DNA from: Mycolicibacterium komossense
GTDB lineage: Bacteria > Actinomycetota > Actinomycetes > Mycobacteriales > Mycobacteriaceae
Assembly (NCBI RefSeq): GCF_025822605.1
Contig: NZ_JACKTY010000028.1
Coordinates: 248,555-312,554, forward strand
Length of the DNA: 64,000 bases
Reading direction: 5' to 3'
Each line of letters begins with the position of its first letter. The first letter of the stretch is position 1. This document shows, one piece after another, positions 32,989 to 41,579 of the stretch. Under the pieces are notes generated by a model. It did no database searches. It had not been told where the DNA came from and saw nothing but the letters and a program-made list of their open reading frames with translations. The translations under genes were made by a program, and so were the position numbers.

Positions 32989-35160
32989 ATGATGTTCTTG
33001 ACCCCTCCCCGAGCGGCCCCAGCAACCGTTTCGGTTCCTGTGAGTGCCCCCACGATGGGTACCAGAAAAGCGGGCTTCTACCGCCACGATCTCGACGGCC
33101 TGCGCGGCGTCGCGATCGCACTGGTCGCTGTCTTCCACATCTGGTTCGGCCGCGTTTCCGGTGGTGTCGACGTTTTCCTCGTGCTGTCCGGATTCTTTTT
33201 CGGCGGCCGGCTACTACGAAATGCGCTCAACCCCGCGATGTCGCTGTCGCCGGGTCGTGAAGTCGTGCGGCTGGTTCGCCGGCTGCTGCCCGCGCTCGTC
33301 GTGGTGCTTGCCGCGTCGGCCGTCCTGACCATTCTCGTGCAGCCTGAAACTCGCTGGGAAACGTTTGCCGACCAGAGCCTGGCTAGCCTCGGCTACTACC
33401 AGAACTGGGAACTCGCCGACACCGCGTCGAACTATCTGCGGGCCGGTGAGGCTGTCAGCCCGCTGCAACACATCTGGTCGATGTCGGTACAGGGGCAGTT
33501 CTATATCGGCCTGCTGCTGCTGGTCGCCCTGCTCGCGGCCGGGCTACGCAAACCCCTCGGCAAACGACTGCGGGTTCTGTACATCACCGTGCTGACCGCG
33601 TTGACCATCGCGTCTTTCGTCTTTGCCATTTTCGCCCACCAGGCCAATCAGGCAACCGCGTACTACAACACGTTCGCGCGAGCCTGGGAGTTGCTGCTCG
33701 GCGCGCTGGTCGGCGCGCTGGTGCCCTACGTCCGGTGGCCGATGTGGCTGCGCACCGTCGTCGCCACCGTCGCACTGGCGGCGATTCTGTCCTGCGGCGC
33801 ACTCATCGACGGTGTCGCCGAGTTCCCCGGACCGTGGGCACTGGTACCCGTCGGCGCGACGGTTCTGATGATCCTCGCCGCAGCTAACCGCCAGGGCGAC
33901 CCGCGCACCCGGGACAAGATGCCGCTGCCCAACCGGATCCTGGCGATCGGCCCGTTCGTGACACTCGGCGCGATGGCCTACTCCCTGTATCTGTGGCATT
34001 GGCCACTCCTGATTTTCTGGCTCTCGTTCTCCGGCCACCCGCACGCGACGTTCCTCGACGGGGCAGGCATCCTCGCGGTGTCCGGGCTGCTGGCGTATCT
34101 GACGATGCGGTTCGTCGAGGAGCCGCTGCGCTACCGGGGCCCCGCCCAAGCCACGGCCCCCGTGGTGCGCCTGCCCTGGCGGACCCGGCTGCGCCGCCCG
34201 ACGATCGCCCTGGGATCGGTGGTTGCCCTGCTCGGTGTCGCGCTGACCGCCACCTCGTTCACCTGGCGGGAACACGTCACCGTGCAACGGGCCAGCGGCA
34301 AGGAGCTGTCCGGGCTGAGCTCACGCGACTACCCAGGCGCGCGCGCCCTGATCAACCAGGCGCGGGTGCCCAAGCTGCCGATGCGGCCGACCGTGCTCGA
34401 AGCGAAGAACGACCTGCCCGAAACCACCGAAGACGGCTGTATCAGCGACTTCAACAACGGCTCGCTGATCAACTGCACCTACGGGGACAAGGACGCGGTC
34501 CGGACCATCGCGCTGGCCGGCGGCTCGCACGCCGAACACTGGATCACCGCGCTGGATCTCCTCGGGCGAATGAAGCATTTCAAGGTGGTGACCTATCTGA
34601 AGATGGGCTGCCCGCTGTCCACCGAAGAAGTACCGCTGATCATGGGGAACAACGCCGCCTACCCGCAGTGCCACGAGTGGGTGAACCAGACGATGGACAA
34701 GCTCGTCGCCGACCGTCCCGACTATGTGTTCACCACATCGACGCGGCCGTGGAACATCAAACCCGGGGACGTGATGCCCGGCAGCTATATCGGGATCTGG
34801 CAGAAATTCGCCGACAACAACATCCCGGTGTTGGCGATGCGCGATACCCCGTGGCTGGTCAAAGACGGTAGGCCCAGCGAAGCCGCGGATTGCCTGGCCG
34901 ATGGCGGCAGCGCGGTGTCCTGCGGCATGAAGCGCTCCGATGTGCTCCAAGACCGTAACCCCACGCTCGACTTCATCGCGCAGTTCCCGAACCTCAAGCC
35001 GCTCGATATGACCGACGCCGTGTGCCGGCCGGACTACTGCCGGGTGATCGAGGGAAATGTGTTGCTATATCACGATTCTCACCATTTCTCTGCGACCTAC
35101 ATGCGCACGATGACCAATGAACTTGGCCGTCAGATCGGTGCGGCTACCGGCTGGTGGTAA
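32989..35160 (+). CDS. OafA/YrhL-type membrane acyltransferase with SGNH domain (Rv1565c-like)
   Basis: 723 residues. Acyltransferase_3 membrane domain (about 30-385, some ten spans) with the catalytic His in VAVFHIWFGRVSGGVDVFLVLSG region and FVEEPLRYR at its end, then one more span (about 405-425) and an outside SGNH hydrolase-like domain (about 430-723). The SGNH block I reads LAGGSHAEHW, so the usual Gly-Asp-Ser-His is Gly-Gly-Ser-His; the C-terminal block is YHDSHHFSATY. Such proteins O-acylate cell-surface glycans. TAGATT (32972-32977) gives a very short 5' UTR. It precedes treXYZ on the same strand, 63 nt away, but treX has its own promoter. Confidence 0.88.
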   Translation: MMFLTPPRAAPATVSVPVSAPTMGTRKAGFYRHDLDGLRGVAIALVAVFHIWFGRVSGGVDVFLVLSGFFFGGRLLRNALNPAMSLSPGREVVRLVRRLLPALVVVLAASAVLTILVQPETRWETFADQSLASLGYYQNWELADTASNYLRAGEAVSPLQHIWSMSVQGQFYIGLLLLVALLAAGLRKPLGKRLRVLYITVLTALTIASFVFAIFAHQANQATAYYNTFARAWELLLGALVGALVPYVRWPMWLRTVVATVALAAILSCGALIDGVAEFPGPWALVPVGATVLMILAAANRQGDPRTRDKMPLPNRILAIGPFVTLGAMAYSLYLWHWPLLIFWLSFSGHPHATFLDGAGILAVSGLLAYLTMRFVEEPLRYRGPAQATAPVVRLPWRTRLRRPTIALGSVVALLGVALTATSFTWREHVTVQRASGKELSGLSSRDYPGARALINQARVPKLPMRPTVLEAKNDLPETTEDGCISDFNNGSLINCTYGDKDAVRTIALAGGSHAEHWITALDLLGRMKHFKVVTYLKMGCPLSTEEVPLIMGNNAAYPQCHEWVNQTMDKLVADRPDYVFTTSTRPWNIKPGDVMPGSYIGIWQKFADNNIPVLAMRDTPWLVKDGRPSEAADCLADGGSAVSCGMKRSDVLQDRNPTLDFIAQFPNLKPLDMTDAVCRPDYCRVIEGNVLLYHDSHHFSATYMRTMTNELGRQIGAATGWW

Positions 35161-35211
35161 CACAGCGCCGACCTGGGCCCAGCGACTCGAGCGGCCCATG
35201 CCGGGCGCCGA

Positions 35212-35217
35212 TAAGGT
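35212..35217 (+). promoter_or_regulatory. -10 element of the treXYZ operon (leaderless)
   Basis: TAAGGT ends 6 nt before ATG 35224, placing the start point at or next to the initiation codon. It matches TANNNT and sits in the short gap after the acyltransferase gene, so treXYZ can be expressed independently of it. Confidence 0.55.
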
Positions 35218-35223
35218 CAGACA

Positions 35224-37425
35224 ATGTCCTCTTGGTCCTCTAGGTCGTCGTCGAGTGAGCCAGCCCCGTTAACCCAAGGAACCGCCGGTCCCCCGGTCAC
35301 CACCGTCTGGCCGGGGACCGCTTATCCCCTGGGCGCGACCTACGACGGCGCCGGCACCAACTTCTCGCTCTTCTCCGAGGTCGCCGACAAGGTCGAGTTG
35401 TGCCTGATCGCCAAGGACGGCAGCGAGACCAGGATCAATCTCGACGAGGTCGACGGTTACGTCTGGCACGCCTACCTACCGACCATCACCCCTGGCCAGC
35501 GGTACGGGTTCCGGGTGTACGGGCCGTGGGACCCGCAGGCCGGACATCGTTGCGATCCCAGCAAGCTGCTGCTCGACCCCTACGGGAAATCGTTCCACGG
35601 TGATTTCGATTTCACCCAGGCGCTGTACTCCTACGACCTCGAAGCCGAGGATCTCGCCTCGGGCGGCACCCCGCCGATGGTCGATTCGCTCGGACACACC
35701 ATGACCAGCGTGGTGATCAACCCGTTCTTCAACTGGGCCTCCGACCGCGCGCCGCGCACGCCCTACCACGAGACGATCATCTACGAGGCACACGTCAAGG
35801 GGATGACCGAATCGCATCCCGGCGTCCCCGAGGAGCTGCGCGGCACCTACGCCGGGCTGGGCCATCCGGCGATCATCGATCATCTGAAGTCGTTGAGTGT
35901 CACGGCGATCGAACTGATGCCGGTGCACCAGTTCATGCACGATCACCGGCTGATCGATCTCGGCTTACGCAACTACTGGGGATACAACACGCTCGGCTTC
36001 TTCGCGCCGCACTATCAGTACGCCGCCAGCCGGCACGCCGGTGGCGCAGTCGCCGAATTCAAGTCGATGGTCAAGGCATTTCACGACGAGGACATCGAAG
36101 TGATCCTCGACGTGGTCTACAACCACACCGCCGAAGGCAATCATCTCGGTCCGACGGTCAATTTCCGCGGTATCGACAATGCGGCGTACTACCGTCTGCT
36201 CGACGGCGATCAGAAGTTCTACAAAGACTTCACCGGCACCGGCAACAGCCTCAACGCACGGCACCCGCACACGCTGCAGTTGATCATGGACTCGCTGCGG
36301 TACTGGGTTCTGGACATGCACGTCGACGGCTTCCGCTTCGACCTCGCCTCAACGCTGGCGCGCGAGTTCTACGACGTCGACCGACTGAGCGCTTTCTTCG
36401 ACATCGTTCAGCAGGATCCGGTGATCAGCCAGGTGAAGTTGATCGCCGAACCGTGGGATGTCGGTGAAGGCGGTTACCAGGTCGGCAACTTCCCAGGTTT
36501 GTGGACCGAGTGGAACGGGAAATACCGCGACACTGTGCGTGACTACTGGCGGGGCGAGCCCGCAACCCTTGGTGAATTTGCTTCCCGGCTGACGGGCTCC
36601 TCCGACCTCTATGAAGCCACCGGTCGACGACCGTCGGCCAGCATAAACTTCGTCACTGCGCACGACGGTTTCACACTCAACGACCTCGTCTCGTACAACG
36701 AGAAACACAACGAGGCCAACGGTGAAGACAACCGTGACGGCGAAAGCCACAACCGCTCGTGGAACTGCGGGGTGGAGGGGCCGACCGACGACCCCGAGAT
36801 TGTCGCGTTGCGCGCCAAGCAGATGCGCAACGTCATCGCCACGCTGATGGTCAGCCAGGGCACCCCGATGATCAGTCACGGCGACGAGATCGGTCGCACA
36901 CAGTTGGGCAACAACAATGTCTACTGCCAGGATTCGCCGCTGTCCTGGATGGACTGGTCGTTGTGCCAGACCAACTCCGACCTGCTGTCGTTCGCCCGCA
37001 AGGCCACCAAGCTGCGCCGCAAACACCCGGTGTTCCGCCGCCGCAGGTTCTTCGAGGGCAAACCCATCCGGACCGGCGATCAGGCCAGGGACATCGCCTG
37101 GCTGACACCGGCCGGCGCGGAGATGACCCCGCAAGATTGGGGTTCGGGGTTCGGAAAGTGTGTCGCGGTGTTCCTCAACGGCGACGCGATCGCGACCCCG
37201 GACTCCCGGGGTGAGCGCGTCATCGACGACTCCTTCCTGTTGTGCTTCAACGCCCATGACGAACCCGTCGACTTCGTCACCCCTGACGGTGAGGACTATG
37301 CGCAGGAGTGGACGAGCGCACTCGACACCGCCGCGCCCACCGGGGTCAGCGATCTCGTGGTGCGGGCCGGCGAAAAGGTGTCACTGCAAGCGCGTTCGCT
37401 GCTGGTTCTGCGGAAGACGGCCTGA
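35224..37425 (+). CDS. treX: Glycogen debranching enzyme TreX/GlgX
   Basis: 733 residues, GH13. It cuts alpha-1,6 branches of glycogen to supply linear maltodextrins to TreY. An N-terminal CBM48/E-set domain (about 28-190) is followed by the catalytic barrel; catalytic residues are the Asp of DGFRFDLAS, the Glu of LIAEPWDVG and the Asp of TAHDGFTLND. The first 25 residues are Ser-rich and variable. First gene of treX-treY-treZ, as in M. tuberculosis Rv1564c-Rv1562c. The gap to treY is 5 nt. Confidence 0.95.
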   Translation: MSSWSSRSSSSEPAPLTQGTAGPPVTTVWPGTAYPLGATYDGAGTNFSLFSEVADKVELCLIAKDGSETRINLDEVDGYVWHAYLPTITPGQRYGFRVYGPWDPQAGHRCDPSKLLLDPYGKSFHGDFDFTQALYSYDLEAEDLASGGTPPMVDSLGHTMTSVVINPFFNWASDRAPRTPYHETIIYEAHVKGMTESHPGVPEELRGTYAGLGHPAIIDHLKSLSVTAIELMPVHQFMHDHRLIDLGLRNYWGYNTLGFFAPHYQYAASRHAGGAVAEFKSMVKAFHDEDIEVILDVVYNHTAEGNHLGPTVNFRGIDNAAYYRLLDGDQKFYKDFTGTGNSLNARHPHTLQLIMDSLRYWVLDMHVDGFRFDLASTLAREFYDVDRLSAFFDIVQQDPVISQVKLIAEPWDVGEGGYQVGNFPGLWTEWNGKYRDTVRDYWRGEPATLGEFASRLTGSSDLYEATGRRPSASINFVTAHDGFTLNDLVSYNEKHNEANGEDNRDGESHNRSWNCGVEGPTDDPEIVALRAKQMRNVIATLMVSQGTPMISHGDEIGRTQLGNNNVYCQDSPLSWMDWSLCQTNSDLLSFARKATKLRRKHPVFRRRRFFEGKPIRTGDQARDIAWLTPAGAEMTPQDWGSGFGKCVAVFLNGDAIATPDSRGERVIDDSFLLCFNAHDEPVDFVTPDGEDYAQEWTSALDTAAPTGVSDLVVRAGEKVSLQARSLLVLRKTA

Positions 37426-37430
37426 TCCGG

Positions 37431-39731
37431 ATGGCGTTCCCCGTGCTGTCCACGTATCGACTGCAGATGCGCGGCGACGAGTTCCGCTTCGACGATGCCG
37501 AGGCCGTGCTGGACTACCTCGACGAACTCGGCATCTCCCACGTCTACCTCTCCCCGATCCTGACGGCATCCGCGGGTTCCACCCATGGCTACGATGTCAC
37601 CGATCCGACCTCGGTATCGGCCGAACTCGGTGGGCCCGAAGGGTTGTCGCGACTTGCGGCAGCTGCCCACCAGCGGAAGATGGGCCTCATCGTCGACATC
37701 GTGCCCAACCACGTCGGTGTCGACGCACCCGAACAGAATCCGTGGTGGTGGGACGTGCTGAAGTCCGGCCAGGAGTCGGCGTACGCCTCGTATTTCGACA
37801 TCGACTGGACGCTGGATCCCGACGGCCGAATCGTGTTGCCCGTGCTGGGTTCTGACGAGGACCTCGCGAACCTGCTGGTCGACGGCGACGTCCTGCGCCT
37901 CGGCGATCTGGCCTTCCCGATCGCGGCGGGTACCGGTGACGGAAGCGGGCCCGACGTGCACGACCGTCAGCACTACCGGCTGATCGGTTGGCGTTCCGGA
38001 CTGTGTGGGTACCGGCGATTTTTTTCCATCACCTCGTTGGCGGGGTTACGGCAGGAGGACCACGACGTCTTTGCGGCCAGCCACTCCGAGGTGAAACGGT
38101 GGTTCACCGACGGACTGGTCGACGGCCTTCGGATCGACCACCCCGACGGATTGTCCGATCCGGCAGGCTATCTGGAGTGGCTGCGCGCACTCGTCGGCGC
38201 GGAAGCCTACCTCGTCATCGAGAAGATCCTGGCCGTCGACGAGGCCTTGGAGCTGACGCTGCCGGTGGCCGGCACTACCGGCTATGACGTCCTGCGCGAG
38301 GTCGGCGGTGTGTTCGTCGATCCAACGGGCGAACAGGCTCTCACCGAACTCGTGGAATCAGCCGGTTTCCGTTACGCCACCGTGCCAGCGCTGTCGGCCG
38401 AACTCAAGACGACGGCCGCCACCGTGACGTTGTCCAGCGAGCTGCGCCGGTTGCAACGGGCCATCGCCGCCACCACCGGCCGCGACCACCCACTGCTGGG
38501 GACCGCGGTGGCGGCATTGCTGACCCACCTGCACGTGTACCGCAGTGACTATCCGAGCCTGTCGGTGATGATGTCCACAGCTATCGCCGAAACAATCGCC
38601 GAAGCACCGGAATTGGCGGAGCCGCTGCAACTCGTGTCGGCGGCGCTGGCCGGCGGCAGCGAGCCGGCCGTCCGTATCCAGCAGCTCTGCGGGGCCGTCA
38701 CCGCCAAGTCCACCGAGGACTGCCTGTTCTACCGGGACGCGCGGCTGGTGTCGCTCAACGAAGTCGGCGGTGAACCCGAACACTTCGGCGTGAGCGTCGC
38801 CGAGTTCCATCGCCGAGCCGAGGTCCGTGCCCGGCTGTGGCCGACCACCATGACGACACTGACCACCCACGACACCAAACGCGGCGAGGACGTCCGAGCC
38901 CGCATCGGCGTGCTTTCCCAGGTGCCGTCGTTGTGGACGGAGCTGGTCAACGCGTGGGAGCGGCGACTGCCTGCGGTCGACGCCGCCACCGGACTGTTCC
39001 TGTGGCAGAACATCTTCGGGATCTGGCCCGCCGACGGAAACGTCGACGCAACCTTGCGTGGGCGGGTACACGCCTACGCCGAGAAGGCGATTCGGGAAGC
39101 CAATCTGCACACCTCGTGGAACGACCCGGACAGTGACTTCGAGGACGCGATCCACACCTGGCTGGACGCAGTGATCGACGGGCCGGTGGCCACCGAGCTG
39201 ACCGCCCTGGTCGCCCGGCTCGACCGGACCGCACAAGGCGATGCGTTGGGCCAGAAGCTGCTGGCGCTCACCGTTCCGGGAGTGCCTGATGTCTACCAGG
39301 GCACCGAGCTGTGGGAGGACAGCCTGGTCGACCCAGACAACCGGCGCCCGGTGGACTATGCGGCCCGGCGTGCCGCATTGGCGGAACTGACCCATCCCAA
39401 GCTCCGGGTGGTCCGGGCGGCGCTGCACCTGCGTCGGCGCCGGCCCGACAGCTTCCTGGCCGGCGGGTACACCCCGGTCTTCGCCGACGGTGTCGCTGCC
39501 GAGCATCTGGTGTCGTTCCTGCGCGGCCAGGATGTCCTGGTGGCGACCAGTCGCTGGACCAGCAGAATCGACGAAACCGGCTGGGGGGACACCACGGTCA
39601 CGCTGCCTGAGGGCACGTGGACCGATCTACTCACCGGCGCCGAGCACTTCGGGACGGTAGCAGTCGGCGATCTGTTGAGCGACCTTCCCGTCGCTCTGCT
39701 GGAGAGGGCTTCGGAGGGCACACATGCCTGA
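37431..39731 (+). CDS. treY: Maltooligosyl trehalose synthase
   Basis: 766 residues from ATG 37431 (MAFPVLSTYRLQMRG), GH13. It isomerises the reducing-end alpha-1,4 bond of maltodextrins to a trehalose-type alpha-1,1 bond. Motifs: YLSPILTASAGSTHGYDV, DIVPNHVG, DGLRIDHPDGLSDP (catalytic Asp), VIEKIL (catalytic Glu) and TTHDTKRGEDVRAR. The upstream part of the open frame overlaps treX and is not real. Its end overlaps treZ by 8 nt. Confidence 0.95.
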   Translation: MAFPVLSTYRLQMRGDEFRFDDAEAVLDYLDELGISHVYLSPILTASAGSTHGYDVTDPTSVSAELGGPEGLSRLAAAAHQRKMGLIVDIVPNHVGVDAPEQNPWWWDVLKSGQESAYASYFDIDWTLDPDGRIVLPVLGSDEDLANLLVDGDVLRLGDLAFPIAAGTGDGSGPDVHDRQHYRLIGWRSGLCGYRRFFSITSLAGLRQEDHDVFAASHSEVKRWFTDGLVDGLRIDHPDGLSDPAGYLEWLRALVGAEAYLVIEKILAVDEALELTLPVAGTTGYDVLREVGGVFVDPTGEQALTELVESAGFRYATVPALSAELKTTAATVTLSSELRRLQRAIAATTGRDHPLLGTAVAALLTHLHVYRSDYPSLSVMMSTAIAETIAEAPELAEPLQLVSAALAGGSEPAVRIQQLCGAVTAKSTEDCLFYRDARLVSLNEVGGEPEHFGVSVAEFHRRAEVRARLWPTTMTTLTTHDTKRGEDVRARIGVLSQVPSLWTELVNAWERRLPAVDAATGLFLWQNIFGIWPADGNVDATLRGRVHAYAEKAIREANLHTSWNDPDSDFEDAIHTWLDAVIDGPVATELTALVARLDRTAQGDALGQKLLALTVPGVPDVYQGTELWEDSLVDPDNRRPVDYAARRAALAELTHPKLRVVRAALHLRRRRPDSFLAGGYTPVFADGVAAEHLVSFLRGQDVLVATSRWTSRIDETGWGDTTVTLPEGTWTDLLTGAEHFGTVAVGDLLSDLPVALLERASEGTHA

Positions 39732-41451
39732 GCACGACTTCGCGGTGTGGGCACCGCGACCAGAATTGGTCCGTCTCGACGTCGATGGCGTACTGCACCC
39801 GATGACGCGCGGTGACGACGGCTGGTGGCGCACGAGTATCGACGTCGCACCCGAGGTGCGGTACGGCTTCGTGCTCGACGACGACAGGAAGGTCCTGCCC
39901 GATCCACGTTCACCGCGCCAGCCCGACGGTGTCCACGAACGCTCGCAGCTGTGGGCCCCCGCGTCGGCGGCGTGGACCGACGCCGACTGGCCGGGCAAAT
40001 CCGCTGCGGGCGCGGCTATCTACGAACTGCACATCGGCACCTTCACCCCCACCGGCACGCTGGACTCTGCCATCGACCGGCTCGACTATCTGGTCGAACT
40101 CGGCATCGACTTCGTCGAACTCATGCCGGTCAACGCGTTCGGGGGCACCCGAGGCTGGGGCTACGACGGGGTGCTGTGGTTCGCCGTCCACGAACCCTAC
40201 GGCGGGCCGAACGCGCTGGTCCGGTTCATCGACGCCTGTCACCGCCGTGGCCTGGGCGTCCTGATCGACGCCGTGTTCAACCATCTGGGACCGTCGGGGA
40301 ACTACCTGCCGAAGTTCGGTCCATACCTGTCTTCGGCCAGCAATCCGTGGGGTGAAGGCATCAATATCGCCGATGCCGATTCAGACGAAGTGCGCCGTTA
40401 CATCCTCGACTGCGCTCTGCGCTGGATGCGCGATTTCCACGCCGACGGTCTGCGCTTGGATGCCGTGCACGCTCTGGTCGACACCACGGCTTTTCACCTA
40501 TTGGACGAGCTCGCTACCGAAACCGATGCGCTCTCAACACAACTGGGCCGTCCCCTGGCGCTGATCGCCGAATCCGATCGCAACGATCCCAGGCTGATCA
40601 CCGAGCGTGAACGGGGCGGCTATGGGCTGACCGCCCAGTGGGACGACGATATCCACCACGCTCTGCATACAGCGATATCGGGCGAACGCCAGGGCTACTA
40701 CTCGGATTTCGGTTCGATCGAAACGCTGGCGCACACGCTGAAGAACGGATACTTCCACGCCGGCACCTACTCCTCGTTCCGGCGCCGTCGCCACGGCAGA
40801 CAGCTCGACACCTCGTCGATTCCCGGGTGCCGACTTCTCGCCTACACCGCCACCCACGACCAGGTGGGGAACCGCGCCATCGGTGACCGTCCGTCGGCGT
40901 ATCTGAGCCCCGGGCAGTTGGCGGTCAGCGCCGCGCTGGCGCTACTGACCCCGTTCACCGCAATGCTCTTCATGGGTGAGGAATGGGCCGCATCCACACC
41001 GTTTCAGTTCTTCAGTTCGCACCCAGAACCCGAACTGGCCGAAGCCACCCGCAACGGACGCAAAGCCGAATTCGCCCAGCATGGGTGGAATGCCGACGAT
41101 GTGCCTGACCCGCAGGATCCCGCGACGTTCGAGCGTTCCAAGCTGAACTGGGCCGAGGTGGAGATCGGTGAGCATGCCAGGCTGCACCGGCTCTACCGTG
41201 ATCTGCTCGAGTTGCGGCGTGCCGAGCCCGATCTCGCCGATTTCTGGCTGGACCACATGACGGTCGATTTCGACGAGGAACAGCGGTGGATCGTCCTGCG
41301 CCGCGGCGCACTGGCGATCATCTGCAACCTCGGCGACGCTGCCGTGGCCGTACCGGTCACCGGAGAGCTGATGCTGGCCTGGGGCGTTCCCACCGCCGGC
41401 GACACGCATACCGAGCTCGCGGGTCAATCCTTCGCCGTGGTGCGCACCTAG
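39724..41451 (+). CDS. treZ: Maltooligosyl trehalose trehalohydrolase
   Basis: 575 residues, GH13. It releases trehalose from maltooligosyl trehalose. A short N-terminal E-set domain (about 1-90) precedes the barrel with YELHIGTFTPTGT, DAVFNHLGPSGNY, DGLRLDAVHAL (catalytic Asp), LIAESDRNDPR (catalytic Glu) and TATHDQVGNRA. With TreX and TreY it forms the route from glycogen to trehalose, an osmoprotectant and the precursor of trehalose mycolates in mycobacteria. Confidence 0.95.
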   Translation: MPEHDFAVWAPRPELVRLDVDGVLHPMTRGDDGWWRTSIDVAPEVRYGFVLDDDRKVLPDPRSPRQPDGVHERSQLWAPASAAWTDADWPGKSAAGAAIYELHIGTFTPTGTLDSAIDRLDYLVELGIDFVELMPVNAFGGTRGWGYDGVLWFAVHEPYGGPNALVRFIDACHRRGLGVLIDAVFNHLGPSGNYLPKFGPYLSSASNPWGEGINIADADSDEVRRYILDCALRWMRDFHADGLRLDAVHALVDTTAFHLLDELATETDALSTQLGRPLALIAESDRNDPRLITERERGGYGLTAQWDDDIHHALHTAISGERQGYYSDFGSIETLAHTLKNGYFHAGTYSSFRRRRHGRQLDTSSIPGCRLLAYTATHDQVGNRAIGDRPSAYLSPGQLAVSAALALLTPFTAMLFMGEEWAASTPFQFFSSHPEPELAEATRNGRKAEFAQHGWNADDVPDPQDPATFERSKLNWAEVEIGEHARLHRLYRDLLELRRAEPDLADFWLDHMTVDFDEEQRWIVLRRGALAIICNLGDAAVAVPVTGELMLAWGVPTAGDTHTELAGQSFAVVRT

Positions 41452-41546
41452 AGGACTGCGAGCGAGCCGCCCACCATGGCTGCCGGCACGCTGTGAACCC
41501 CGCTGCGGGTTTGCTGTGCATCCGGCGCAACAGTGGATCGCACTAG

Positions 41547-41565
41547 GTTGGTAAGCCTAGCCTTG
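41547..41565. promoter_or_regulatory. IdeR-type iron box upstream of efeUOB
   Basis: The 19-nt segment gttggtaagcctagccttg matches the IdeR consensus TWAGGTWAGSCTWACCTWA at 15 of 19 positions, including the full central GGTAAGCCTA core. It overlaps a possible -10 (TAGGTT, 41544-41549) and the expected start point (about 41556). Iron-loaded IdeR bound here would shut off efeUOB when iron is sufficient. The match is by eye; no scoring was run. Confidence 0.78.
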
Positions 41566-41579
41566 CCGTAGTCGCCCGG

